DNA of 64,000 bases from Tigriopus japonicus (Eukaryota > Arthropoda > Copepoda > Harpacticoida > Harpacticidae), in contig CM021323.1 of assembly GCA_010645155.1 (NCBI GenBank), positions 10,437,083 through 10,501,082 on the forward strand. The letters run 5' to 3'. The position numbers were made by a program, and so were the translations under genes. Shown piece after piece: positions 27,012 to 37,737 of this stretch. Every line of letters begins with the position of its first letter. Position 1 is the stretch's first letter. The notes below the pieces were generated by a model that was not told where the DNA came from, made no database searches, and saw nothing but the letters and a program-made list of their open reading frames with translations.

Positions 27012-28153
27012 CAACCTGACGCGAAAGTTGTGTCTCAATCATACGTCGAACCCAAAAAAATACGACAATGCGTGGACATTTTGTCACGATCAAACCACCC
27101 GTGTGGCCCAAGAAGTTTCTAAAATTAGTAAGGATGTCACTAAACATCAGATAGGCGAGAAAATATTGCTTGAACTGCGAGTGTCAATTTGAAGTCCTAC
27201 GAGGGGTATCCAGACTAGAGGTAGACTGGGCCTATAACTCGTCAGCAGGTGCGATTTTTATATGCTTGATAAAGAATTGAAATCAAGATTTATCTCTTAT
27301 GAGCAGATGTTATTTTACATGATTTGTTGTAAGGCAATCATGTTCGAACTTATGATTTAATTAGACAAGGTGTGTTGGGCGACCCCTGTATACATAGAAA
27401 TAAGCCTCAAAAGCGAGCATCAAGTCAAAAATCAAGTACACTGTAAAGCCAAGACGTTTCACATGAAAAGTTACCACTTTTTTGCCTCAAATATTCATTA
27501 AATATTGGTATTGGTGGTTGAAAAACGTCTTAACTTTCCAGCATAATGAATTTTCCCGTGTTTCTTGCTCTTGACATCGATGTTCAAAAACGTGCAGGGG
27601 TCGTCCAACATACCTTTTCTAAATAAATCATCACTATGAACTGGATTACCTGACAACAAATCATGTATAATATCATCTCCCAAAAGAGACATATCTTGAA
27701 TTTTTTATATAATTTTTTTATTTTGATTATTCATCAAGCATCTAAAAATCGCACTTGTTAACGAGTTACAGGCCCAGTCTACCTATAGTCTGGATACCCC
27801 ACGTAGCTTTAAACCGCGGAAAAAGGTGAAAGTCGGGAATCAAATTTTACTCGGCCTTGGAGAAATGGCAGTGGTTTGGTAATATCTCCCTTCAAAAACG
27901 ACTTCAATAGTACTGTTCGCCATGATTCAAGAGCCCATCAACATTTCTGGCAAAAGAAAGACACTTAAAAATTGCGAATAAACGTTGAACCGTCCCCACT
28001 TGCCAATTTGATGGACAGCATCCATCCCAAATATTATTTCCAAGGATAGGCAGACTTGTCGGAGATGGATTGAATGTTAAGTCCTTTAAATCTCTTCTTA
28101 CATTACCAATATATTTTGGTTTAAAATTGCGAAAAAATATTCATGTTAGGGTT
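27012..28153. mobile_element. Second copy of the CACCCTGACA MITE, split by a nested element
   Basis: The left end CAACCTGACGCGAAAGTTGTGTC (from 27012, after TA) matches the left end of the 6637-7231 element. The right part (about 27840-28153) matches the body and right end of that copy, for example GCCGTCCCCAC-like and ATTTCCA(T/A)GGATAG blocks, and ends near TTCATGTTAGGGTT. The dinucleotide after it is TG rather than TA, a probable point change. Bases 27200-27803 are a separate inserted element. Without it the copy is about 540 bp. Confidence 0.7.
27200..27803. mobile_element. 604-bp TA-flanked foldback nested in the MITE
   Basis: The left end, CGAGGGGTATCCAGACTA, follows TA at 27198-27199. 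The right end in reverse complement, CGTGGGGTATCCAGACTA, precedes TA at 27804-27805. The inverted repeat is strong for about 65 bp. It continues with decay much further, since GGTGTGTTGGGCGACCCCTG on the left is matched by GGTATGTTGGACGACCCCTG on the right. Much of each arm therefore derives from the same coding-like sequence. On the right arm the minus strand keeps a 64-codon ORF (27692 to 27498) starting MSLLGDDIIHDLLSG, while the left arm carries the broken counterpart. A TA duplication suggests Tc1/mariner-type transposition. I do not recognise the protein. Confidence 0.75.
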
Positions 28154-31100
28154 TGCCTTTCTAAATATTACAGAAGCAGCACTAGAAATTGCAAATTTTA
28201 TTTCTTTCGTTCCAAAACTTGAATCAGAAGGTTTTTGTACGTAATAAATCCAAATGGTTTTGGTTTCAATTATGTTGAAGCTTCTTCTTGGACAAAACTT
28301 TCAGTTTCGATCCATCACTAGTCTCAAAGCTGAAGGACGAAGCAAAAGGAGATCACTGAACGGGAACAGAAAGGCATAAGAGGAGAGGAACAGGGTCGTT
28401 CCATCCTGACCGAGGAACTTTCTCTCAAAGGCCAATGACCTTTATTGGTGGCATCCAACACAAGTAAGGAAAGCCTCGGAGAAAGACCGGGCCTGAAAGT
28501 GGGCTCTGCTCTCATCTGTGTTCAAGATAACTTCATGTTCTCAATAAAGCGGTAGTGGAAGTTATGTCCACGGGATAGGAAGAGCTTGAAAGTTACGTTC
28601 GTATAATTAAGTTGGAGGCTGAAGGTTGATGTTAAGTGAATCAGCCTTTGCATGCAATTGACGCTTGATGACGCCAAGCAAGTTTGTTTGCTCTTTGTTT
28701 TCGCTCTCAGTAGCGATCGATCTTGGCATGCAACGTACTCTATAGCTGGAAGTAAACACATTCAGTTGAAAATATGTAAGCCAATATTCTCGATTCACCA
28801 TCTCCTAAGGTACAAACGAACGAATGTTTGAACTTGGAAAATGTGCTTCGTCCATTTAAAAGTCGTAAAAGAGGGTGACAAAAAATGGCTTTGAATGCGG
28901 CAAGCTAATCTCCTATGTCACTCAACTTGATTTCACAGCACTGCCACCGGATCAGAAACGAACCTATGTAGTCGACTTAAAACTCGTCTTGAAAGGAATC
29001 GAATCTTGGAGCGGATAATCGTTCGTTCAGAAGACTCGGGACTGAGGATAAACTAACCAAGTGAAAGCTCGGCATAAATTCGGGGTATTTCTAGGTTAGG
29101 AGAGTAGGATTAAATACATGCTTACTAGACCATTTTATTGGTTTTTCCAACGAGGCAAGAACGTGGTATTCTGAATCTCATTGATTTTATTGCGACCGAC
29201 CAAAACCAGGAGTGTTGGTTTCAATTGAGGCGTTGACAAGTTTCCCAATTTATGGGGTTGACCCGAACTAACCCAGCTATAAAAGGTGAAGTATTTTTTG
29301 ACGACGCATATTCATATGTTCTAAATGAGGTTATTTCAACTCTCGGTGGCGTTTTACATTCCCCCTGAATTGACGATTGGCAGATGCTCCTGCAATCCAA
29401 ATTTAAGCTGAAAATCGAATAGCACATCTATAGATCCGAATCTCTTCCCTCCCTCTTTAAAAGCCAAGATCTTTTTCATGTCATCATCATCCGTGGCTGA
29501 CGTACATTTGTTCAGGATAACCCGTTTCCGGGTCTGGCTTCATTTGGCCGATAATAATGGTGATGTGTGTGGCAGCTAGCTTTTCACTCGTCCCCAGTAA
29601 TAGGGTTCCATTTAAATCTACATGGCGCCTCCAACGGTCACTTCTTCTTTGCCCTCGTCAAGTGGAAACATCCTTCTTCGTTGGAATTAGCCCCCAGAAC
29701 AGTGCAAAAGTGGAGTACTGTAATGTAGAGAGTAGCCACACCACTTCCTGGGAGAAACAGTTGGGCAACGACTTGTTGGTCCACTTTTGCTTCCGGATTG
29801 GCGGCGAACGAACTTTTTCCAGCCAGGGACAATTTCTATCTCCACCAACGGTCAAAGAAGGTGCTGGTTACTAGTGTCTTGTGCAAAATAGGGCAACATG
29901 TTCTTCCAATCATTCGTTACCCTCCGTTTTTTAGAACCACGTGGTGTGCCAAAAGTGAAATGAAGGTGGGTTTCATGTTGTCCTGAAGCCAATACGATGA
30001 CGATCGTTCTCACGATCAAGATATTTTGATTTAAAAAATCCTCAAGTGTGTTTTCCTCTTAATAGAAGCCGAACAAAAAACAACGGCAAATCCTTACTCT
30101 TCTCCTTGCCAAGAAAGTTCACTTTTCTCAGGATTCAACGAACTTTTGACACACCCTGCCCAACCCTGAGTACAAAGAAAGGAGGAAGCAGAAAATAGAG
30201 CGGGAGAAACACGACTCTCCTCCCTTCATTTCTCCTGAGCTCTGACTGAGAAGTCTTGGTTAGCGATCAATTTTAGGGTGGGATAAAGAAAAAACGGACC
30301 GGGGTAGCAGCAACAAGTGGTCTCATGGATACCGCTTTGGCAGGACAGTGTTCGGTATCCAACTCTTAGCAGCATGTTAGTGCACAGAATGCCCGTGGTT
30401 AAGTAAGGCAAGGCGAAGGATCACCTCTGAGTATGTAGTTACTGGCCAAGAAGAATGACTGCTATGCTCTTGTTCCTCGTCGTTCTTAGACTCTTTCCTA
30501 GTTGACTGACCGATTTACGACCTCCCTCACTCATGTTGAGCATAATGAACGAAGTCAAGATCCACCACAGGCTTGGCTGATCTGGGTCGATTTCTGACTT
30601 CCTGGTTTCGAAGAAGAGACTCTGGTGCTCTCCAACGGCTCAAAACGTGCATTTAAACTGGATGGCACTTGTCCCCGTTGCCTTTGTTTCAGACACTAGA
30701 TTGATTCATTTTCTTGAACTTGAATTTGAACTCATCAATGCAAATTGAGCGGTATTTGGTTGGGCTTGGGCGTCACTTTAGCCTTCACAACATAAATTCC
30801 AATATTCCCGTGGGCCAAATTTTAGGGTACATGGCCAAATGGAGAAATTCTAACCGTTTCATTTGACTTTCCCACCGTTGCTTTGGTTTCAGACAACCCT
30901 TGACAGAACTTTGTATTCTCCAATCGTATCCACAACACCATTTTAGACTATTGAGGGGAAAGCAACGGTCGAGCAAAGGGTTTAAGACGGTGTTGTTTTC
31001 TAAAAGGTTATAACATATAGATTATAACCCGTTGCTCTAATTAAAGTCAAAGTGCCTTAAGATTGAATTTCATCAAATTCAACAGTCTTGTTTTCTCGCT

Positions 31101-32990
31101 TGAATTTTCTTGGGCTTTTGATGATGATGGTTTATTCAGGGACTCGTGTTCACAAGTGAATGGAACAAAAATGGTAATGAAGGAGATAAAATAAGATCCC
31201 TAGGTCACTCCAAAAATCGAATGGTCGAGAAAAATCTTTATGCAAATGATTGCGGGACAAAGGTTCAAGCTAATACAGTTATCAATCAAGTTCATTGGCA
31301 TGATTTGACGCGTTTCATGTATTCTTTGTCCATCTGAAGCTTTACTTATGCTGTGGAACCCTCGCACATGTATCAGACTCCGACCGCTTCTCCGTTCCTA
31401 CAATACCCCTTATGTAGGATTATGTTCCTAGGACTACCACCGCACATGTGAGTGAAACCAGGACAAGGCAGAGAGAGAATTTGAGCTGCAGAGACAGCCC
31501 AAAGAAAACCGCCAAAATTGGACAAGGGTCGAGAGACGACGACCCACATGTAGCAACACTTACTACACTCGTACCTTCACACATGCACACTCACTCACAT
31601 TGAAGGGACGGAGGAGATGGATTGATACGCATCACAACCGCCGACGGCGTCCCTCTTCTATGGACGCTCAGCAACAAGGAACAGCTCCCAAAGGCAGAAG
31701 AAACACACCAGGAAATGGAGAAATTCGATTGGCCCTATTTCTGGGCTTGCTCAATCCCAAGCTTACCACCTGAGCTCAAAATGCAAATTGGAGGCAAGAT
31801 ATGTTGGAAATATTCATTAGTACTGTGGGCGGGAAAATGGGAACTGGACGCTTGGATATCTAAATACCGCAGACAACTACTGTAGAGAGCTAGGTTAGTC
31901 CATAACGTTTGAGCCATCCTGGAGAAAGGGATAACCAGACAATTTTGTCCTCCATGCCACATGGGATGACGACGACGACGACTTGGACGTTGACGTGGCT
32001 TGAAGTGTGGTAATTGAAACATGCCATTGTGTCCGTTTCAAATTGCTCAAACTTTAAAAGGGTCAGCAACGAGGGCAAGACAGTCTCAGAGAGAACTGGG
32101 CAGAAAGCAAGAAGGAAAAAAAAATATTTAAACCCGCGTGACCCCGGAAATCGAGCAGCTTCTTGAGCCCGGCTGACTTTTGAGCTTGTTGTCTCGGGGG
32201 CGTTGTTATGAAACTTGAAGTCCGATTTGGGGATTTCAAAACAAAGTCTCAAATTAATGGCCAGGCAGACCCTGGAAAAATTCCCCCTCAACAAGAAGGT
32301 ACTCGCTCGTTGTTGATGCACCATTAATGACTGTGGAGCCTTACGGTTGGGGTGGAAACAGTCATTAATTAAGCTCTATAATCACATGTTCCAGTGCTAG
32401 GTTAGGTGGTACTCCACCATGCATTCATTATGAGTGGGAAGACCTTTAAAATAATGCACCTTTGAATGCACTCGTCACACACGATTGTCCGCTTCCTCCT
32501 AAGTCTGTCTTGATTAATTGTCTCGAGACATTTAAACTGTTGGCTACGCTTTAAACCGGTCTGATTTGAACTGGGGTTGTTGAGTCTGGGACATGGACTA
32601 GACAAACCAGAGTTGTTAATCAAAAGTCTTCGCTTCAAATGTGAAGCACAAACTGTAAAGTGATATTTGGAATGGAGTGGGGCCAACCAATGTTTGGTGG
32701 ACTTTTAGCTTTGTAATAAATACGAGCTGTTGTCGCTGTTTGAGCCGTTCATTTTGGGGGAGAATCAAGTGAGTCATGTGTGAAATGGAATGAAAGAGTG
32801 GCAAATAACCATTTTCAATTTTCCTTTCACTCTCTTACGATCGTTTCTTGTCTCATTTTCTCGTTCTCTCTTTCGGACCCACTGCCATCCATCCATCCAT
32901 CCATCCATGCACACATGGCCAGGACATAAAAACGCACACACCGGGCTTTTTATTGGTCTTGCACGAGGTCCCAGTTTCGTATTTGGTGTT
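28154..32990. other. Gene-free stretch
   Basis: Nothing with recognisable domains or paired splice signals. A CATC repeat occurs at 32886-32908. Confidence 0.45.
32886..32908. repeat. (CATC)n microsatellite
   Basis: Perfect tetranucleotide repeat about 80 bp left of the hAT-like element. Confidence 0.9.
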
Positions 32991-32998
32991 ATTATCAC

Positions 32999-33878
32999 TA
33001 GAGATGTCGCATTGACGCAAAATGTTTTTTTACACTTTTCACAATTTATTTGCACTTTTTGCACTTTTTGCCATTTTTGGACTAAAATTCCAAAAGTACT
33101 TGAAATACTCATTTTTAACTTATTTTTTTAACATATTTTTTTTTAAATCTGAAGTCAGAGATTCAATTTTCTTGAATTTCTCTGTTGTGCTTGACATCTA
33201 CAAACATTCACATACGAACACAAACACAAGCATAGAGAAACCAAAATATCAGTTCTTTCTTGATCCAGAAAAATCTCTCGTGATCGCTACCACCAGATTG
33301 GCAAAGGCAATGAAAAACAACAATTTCCTCCTCGAACTTATCGTTGCATATGGCTTTGGAACCTGGTTTTTGAAGGTGTTTTTTGTCGATATCGTCCAGC
33401 ACTTGAGCGGCTACCAAAATCGTAATTGGTTTAACTTCAAAGTGAGTGACGAGGAGAAAAAAAGCTCTCCTTGGATTTGCATGTGTTTCTCTCAGCTCAT
33501 CATGGAGATCTTTCTACGAGATCCGACGTTTTCAGAGTTGCCACTCAAAAGTAGGTCCAACAAACAAATAAGAGGCGTGTTTGGCTTCAAAATAGCTGTT
33601 TTTGTGGACGAGATTATCAATTCCATTCAGACTTGGGATTGGATTTGGGAAGGTAGCTTAAGGAATCAACCGTCGGAGGGAATATAATCTCCTTGAGGAA
33701 CTCCTCCTTCTAGTGTAGTGGGAAAGTGTGAGTGAGATCGTAAGTGTAAGTATGCGTGTGAATGAATGTACTAAAAAAAAATTTTTATTTGCACTTTTTA
33801 TTTGCGTTTTTTCCTGTTTTTTTTGCACTTTTAGTAGCACTTTTTGCACTTTTTATTTGCACCAAAATGACACCTCTA
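32999..33878 (+). mobile_element. 880-bp hAT-like transposon with an intact cargo ORF
   Basis: The element begins TAGAGATGTC and ends GACACCTCTA, whose reverse complement is TAGAGGTGTC. The first 23 bases of the two termini agree at about 17 positions. It is flanked by a perfect 8-bp duplication, ATTATCAC, at 32991-32998 and 33879-33886. An 8-bp duplication with termini of the form YAGNG is diagnostic for the hAT superfamily. Both subterminal regions carry several copies of TGCACTTTTT or ATTTGCACTTTTT, lying on the same strand at both ends, and such motifs are a common feature of hAT ends. No hAT transposase is recognisable. Instead the interior carries a 221-codon ORF on the plus strand, annotated separately. 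The perfect target duplication suggests a fairly recent insertion. Confidence 0.88.
33022..33687 (+). CDS. Unrecognised 221-aa ORF inside the hAT-like element
   Basis: An uninterrupted ORF begins at an ATG 24 bases inside the left end and stops at 33687, well before the right subterminal repeats. The first 45 or so residues are translated from the T-rich subterminal repeat, are very rich in Phe, Leu and Tyr and may not be part of a real protein. The remainder has a balanced composition. It includes hydrophobic stretches around LLELIVAYGFGTWFLKVFFV (about residues 104-123), a charged segment near SDEEKKSSPW, a Cys-containing WICMCFSQLIMEIF and a Trp-rich end, TWDWIWEG. I see no BED finger, no hAT dimerisation domain and no other known motif. 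It could be captured host sequence, a shrunken transposase end or chance. No comparable ORF exists on the other strand. Confidence 0.4.
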   Translation: MFFYTFHNLFALFALFAIFGLKFQKYLKYSFLTYFFNIFFFKSEVRDSIFLNFSVVLDIYKHSHTNTNTSIEKPKYQFFLDPEKSLVIATTRLAKAMKNNNFLLELIVAYGFGTWFLKVFFVDIVQHLSGYQNRNWFNFKVSDEEKKSSPWICMCFSQLIMEIFLRDPTFSELPLKSRSNKQIRGVFGFKIAVFVDEIINSIQTWDWIWEGSLRNQPSEGI

Positions 33879-33886
33879 ATTATCAC

Positions 33887-36089
33887 TATTCTCGGGATCC
33901 CTAGGTCGGTCGTTCCTCCCTTCATTCCATCCATCCATCCATTCGTCTGAGGTGACTGCCGTAGTACTTCTAGCATTGTCCATTCATCGACGTCGAAAGT
34001 TCAATCACCCCCCGACCGTACGCAATCAAGGCACTCGTCTGGGGAGGAACAGGGGGATTGGAGTTGGGGTTCAACGGATGGGAATGAGCCGACTGACGCA
34101 CGAAACTACCCGTCCCCCGTTGGGTCCATCCGCCGTTCGTTCCAAGTCCCAACCAACCACCCTTAAAAGCGGCAAAATGCTAGGCTTTCCTTTCCCCAGC
34201 GTCTTGGGATCCACTCAGACGCGACATGTACTGGATCCATTCCAACATACATGTCCATAGTTGTTCCTGGCTTCCTCCGAACGAACTCACCCAAGTACCT
34301 TGTGGAACGGCCCGAATCATCGAGGAAAACAGAACAAGCGAATCGCAGCCGTTCGCCGTCCGTTGTCGAGCCAAATCCGGTCGTCGTGCTGAGACACCCT
34401 TGAACGCGAGATCAGACGGGGGTTGAAAGAGGGAGAGAAAGAATGGGAGAAAGAAAGAAAGACCCGGGACTCACTGAGTAGCGAGTCGCGAAGAGAGAGA
34501 AAGAGAGAGACATGCAGGCGTCAAACTAGGTTATCCGAGTTCATTGAGCTTTGTCCTGAATTCCAGCCGAGATATGGTAAAAATGGATAAACGTGGCTCA
34601 AAGCAAACACTTCTTTGGCCATTGGAGATTTTGAAATGACATCCACCCTTGGAAACGTATGATGCGATTTTGGGAGCCACATATGAGTGATGTCTCAGGG
34701 ATGGGGTTTCAAAAAGCCTGGAAAATGCACGTGGACTGAGCCGAGCATATTGAAATGCCATAAAATTTGGTTACCGCCGGAATGGAACGCGGAAACACAG
34801 CATGTCAGGGTTTGTGGCTCTCCAATGTTGACCAAATGTAACCAATAACTCTAGGCGGTGATGTCAAATAAAGAATTATTGTCAAATTGTCATTCCCCTC
34901 CTTCCATTAGTCTTTCAGAATCGACGACGATTGCACTTGCCCACAAAATCAAGCACATCTGGCATGATTCGTGTTAAAGTCGGTTCATTTTCTTTTTTTA
35001 CGGCTGGATCGTGTGTTGTTGTGTTACCTGATACCCTATGTCAAATCAAAGTCGCAACAACATTAGCCGAATGAAATGCTCGAAAAAGATCGCAGTCATT
35101 GTCAGCCAATTCACACAAGATCACATAAAGATACCATGAATTGGGGAATCGCCCTCCACAGAAAAACGAGAGGGAAAGGGGGATGCTTCAAGGGATTGAC
35201 GGATCTAGAATCTTGGTTAAAAACAAGCAGGAAAATGTGTCGGAAGGAGTCCATAACTGTGGCTTTGAAGTCCATTTAATATCCACACAAAGAAAGACCT
35301 GTGAGTTGACTTGCTCTGACGAAAAGAAGAAAGAATGGCCCGATAAGATCATGGGGGGAAATTGGGATATGTATGTAATACTATGGTCCTGGTTGACATG
35401 AATAAAAAGAGCAGCCGGCAACCTGAAACGAGATGATTGAAGAAAACAAGCGACCCATTTCCTGCCATTCACCATCTGAAGATGTGGGGGTAAGCGATCG
35501 ACAGAGATGATTGGATGAAAGAAAGAAAGAAAGTAAGCGAATGAACGAACGACCAACGGTTTCCAAAAGGTGCATTTTGTTTGTATTTCCGAAATGGTTT
35601 TTTTTTGGACTTTGGTTTGGAATGGGACCAATCAAATGAGGATCCTTCTTGCATCATGATAAATAGAGAAGTTGAGCAGGTGTGCTCACTTTCGCATGAG
35701 GTACGTATCATCTGTTGCTTACCATGGATAGGCAGAATAAAAAATAAACCTGGGCTTCTTCCGAAATATAGAAATTGATATCGCTGTGATAGTCGTCGTA
35801 TATAAATAATGTCCGTAATAATCTGTTTCACCAGGTTCAAATGAGCGCAAAATTCGAGAACTGTCGCTTCAAAGGGAAGATGTAGATCAAGTCAAGTTGA
35901 GGAACACCAACACTTGACATCACCGGGAATCGATCGGAATTTCGTTTTTAGATTGACCAAGAATATTGGCCGAGGCGTTTACGAGATATAGGAATAAAAT
36001 GCTGAGGCAGTGACGATTTGTCCCGATCACCAACACTTTGGATGAGTTGACGTGAAGGGGCTAGGTAGGTCATGAACAGGACTGGAGGA
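33887..36089. other. Gene-free stretch downstream of the SOCS-box gene
   Basis: Holds short AG-rich and CATC runs (33921-33940, 34430-34515) and no supported exon. It should contain the 3' UTR of the minus-strand gene ending at 36090, but I see no clear polyadenylation signal on that strand. Confidence 0.4.
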
Positions 36090-37575
36090 TCAGTCCATTT
36101 GGAGGAGCCGTAGAATGCCAACGGGAATATGAGTGAAGTGGTGTTTTAACACACGGAGATCTGACAGTGTCTTTGGTCGTAGGCTTTGGCGAACTTGCTG
36201 TGAGCTGAGATAACGGAGACTTTGAGGCTGGTTCCACAGAGCCTCCAAACGGGATTTGACCACGGCAAACAGGGATCCCAGGGTTGGGTTGGCCGAATGG
36301 CCCAAGCTCATCATGACTCGGTGGACATGGTCCCGCATCCACACGGGATCCGAAGCCATGGCGTGACCCACCAGGGACAGAACCTCCTCGCCCAAAAGCA
36401 CGTGGTCTGGGTGTCCGTTTTGCATTTGGTAGCGAAGGAGCCACGTGAACGAGGAGCATTCGCGCTCTTTCACGAGATGGAGCCCAATATCTCCGTGGCA
36501 CTCACCCACCTTGATGGGACAGACTTGAGCGCCAAAGTTGAGTAGAAAACGAATGAGATCACGAGCAACATCGCCGTGCTCGACGGCCAAGGACAAGATT
36601 GACCGATTGGCAGTGTTCAAGAGGTTAATAAAGGCGGGGCATTGATCCTCGGGCATCGATCCAAGCAGAACGCGCAAGATCTCAAAAGCCTGAGGGAACA
36701 TGTCTTTGGCAAAAAGGCTGTGAAGCTGATGGAGAACCGTGTTCCCATGACAATTGACCAACCCAGCCACATGGCAAGGCCTACTCAGAAGGATGGATAT
36801 GCCTCTGAGAACAAATGGAAACGATTCTCGCGAACAGTCTGGAAACAAACAAAGAAGAAGCTTTAGAATGAAATGCTCCCTCTAGGCTTTCGTGCCAGCA
36901 GCCTTTGAAAACACTCTCAACAGGTTTTATGTTTCCGAGCCATTCTCAGTCTTTGATCGACACACCATACGTACAAGCTCTAGAGAACAACTTACTTTTG
37001 ACGAGGAGGTGCATTGCTGAGTTTCCATCCAGGTCCAAAGCATGGATATCACAGCCAAGGGAAGGTGATGAGAAGTCGCGACAACCTCGCACCAGGGTCT
37101 CGAGAGTCTTCAGATCGTGAAACGTGAACTGAGATCGGGCACAGATTTCCAATATGGGATGTAACAATGGATGCCTGGGATGAGCAGCTTCCAACACGGC
37201 CTGCTCACCTCGGCTGTCCTCCTTGTCCCATTTGACTTGACCACCATCCAGGCAGAACTCCAGCAATGGATTCGAACTCATTGACCCAGATTGACTCTTG
37301 ACCCTTTGGAGCAACTCGGGATGGAAGAGAACCTCCGTGTAGGGTAGCATGGGTCTTGACGAAGGAGACGATGAGGTCTGAGGGGAACTCGAGGGTGCAT
37401 TGCGACCGATTCCGGTCGAGAAATCGGTCATGCTAAGGAATGAGTTGGGGCGTCGGAGTGACCGGAGGTCATCCCGCCTGGATTGAGGAGGTGACGGGGT
37501 GGCCGACTTCCGACTGCAGGCTTGCCTACTCTGACTTTTTTGAGCTCTGGATGGCTCCTTGGGCGAGGCCGGCAT
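36090..37575 (-). CDS. Ankyrin-repeat and SOCS-box protein (ASB-like), two coding exons
   Basis: Predicted 442-aa protein. Exon 1 runs 37575-36996 and exon 2 runs 36838-36090. The 157-bp intron has donor AAAA|GTAAGT and acceptor TTTCCAG|A, and the joined frame is exact. The N-terminal 75 residues are Ser/Arg/Pro-rich and look disordered. Ankyrin-like units follow: DLDGNSAMHLLVK at the exon junction, NCHGNTVLHQLHS, and ANRSILSLAVEHGD. The last 45 or so residues look like a SOCS box: a BC-box-like SLRYLSSQQV and then HIPVGILRLLQ near the Cul5-box position. ASB proteins recruit substrates to Elongin B/C-Cullin 5 ubiquitin ligases in the cytosol, and that role is inferred here. The start at 37575 is the first in-frame ATG after a likely acceptor (exon from 37629). 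An upstream untranslated exon seems to end at 37737. Confidence 0.82.
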
Positions 37576-37628
37576 GGTGGTGACGATGATGATGATGAGG
37601 ATTGGGCTGCCAATGTTTCCTGAGCATA

Positions 37629-37737
37629 CCTGAAATAAGACGGGGACTCGAAATTTCTTTTCCTTCTTTTTTCTTTGATGTCCTTGTGCGCAATTGCTCA
37701 TGCCGGATACTTTAGACCGCGCTATCAGCAACTTACT
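37629..37737 (-). promoter_or_regulatory. 5' UTR intron (37630-37736) and short upstream ORF of the ASB-like gene
   Basis: On the minus strand, GAGCAAA|GTAAGT (exon end 37737) and TTATTTCAG|GTATGC (exon start 37629) make a plausible 107-bp intron. Joining them puts the upstream ATGs out of frame with the main start at 37575. One such frame gives a short peptide that overlaps and ends inside the N-terminal coding region, so it would act as an upstream ORF. Confidence 0.4.

Noticed and set aside
27198..27805. Three-base duplication ACG as target site of the nested foldback
   Set aside because: Taking the ends as CGAGGGG/CGTGGGG gives a cleaner TA duplication and symmetrical termini, so the ACG reading was dropped.
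35188..35840. Overlapping minus-strand ORFs of 84-147 codons
   Set aside because: Three frames are open at once in the same place, with runs of Ser/Phe from simple sequence and no recognisable domain.
36070..36545. ORFs on both strands over the SOCS-box exon
   Set aside because: Shadows of the ankyrin/SOCS-box coding exon, which joins exactly to its partner exon.
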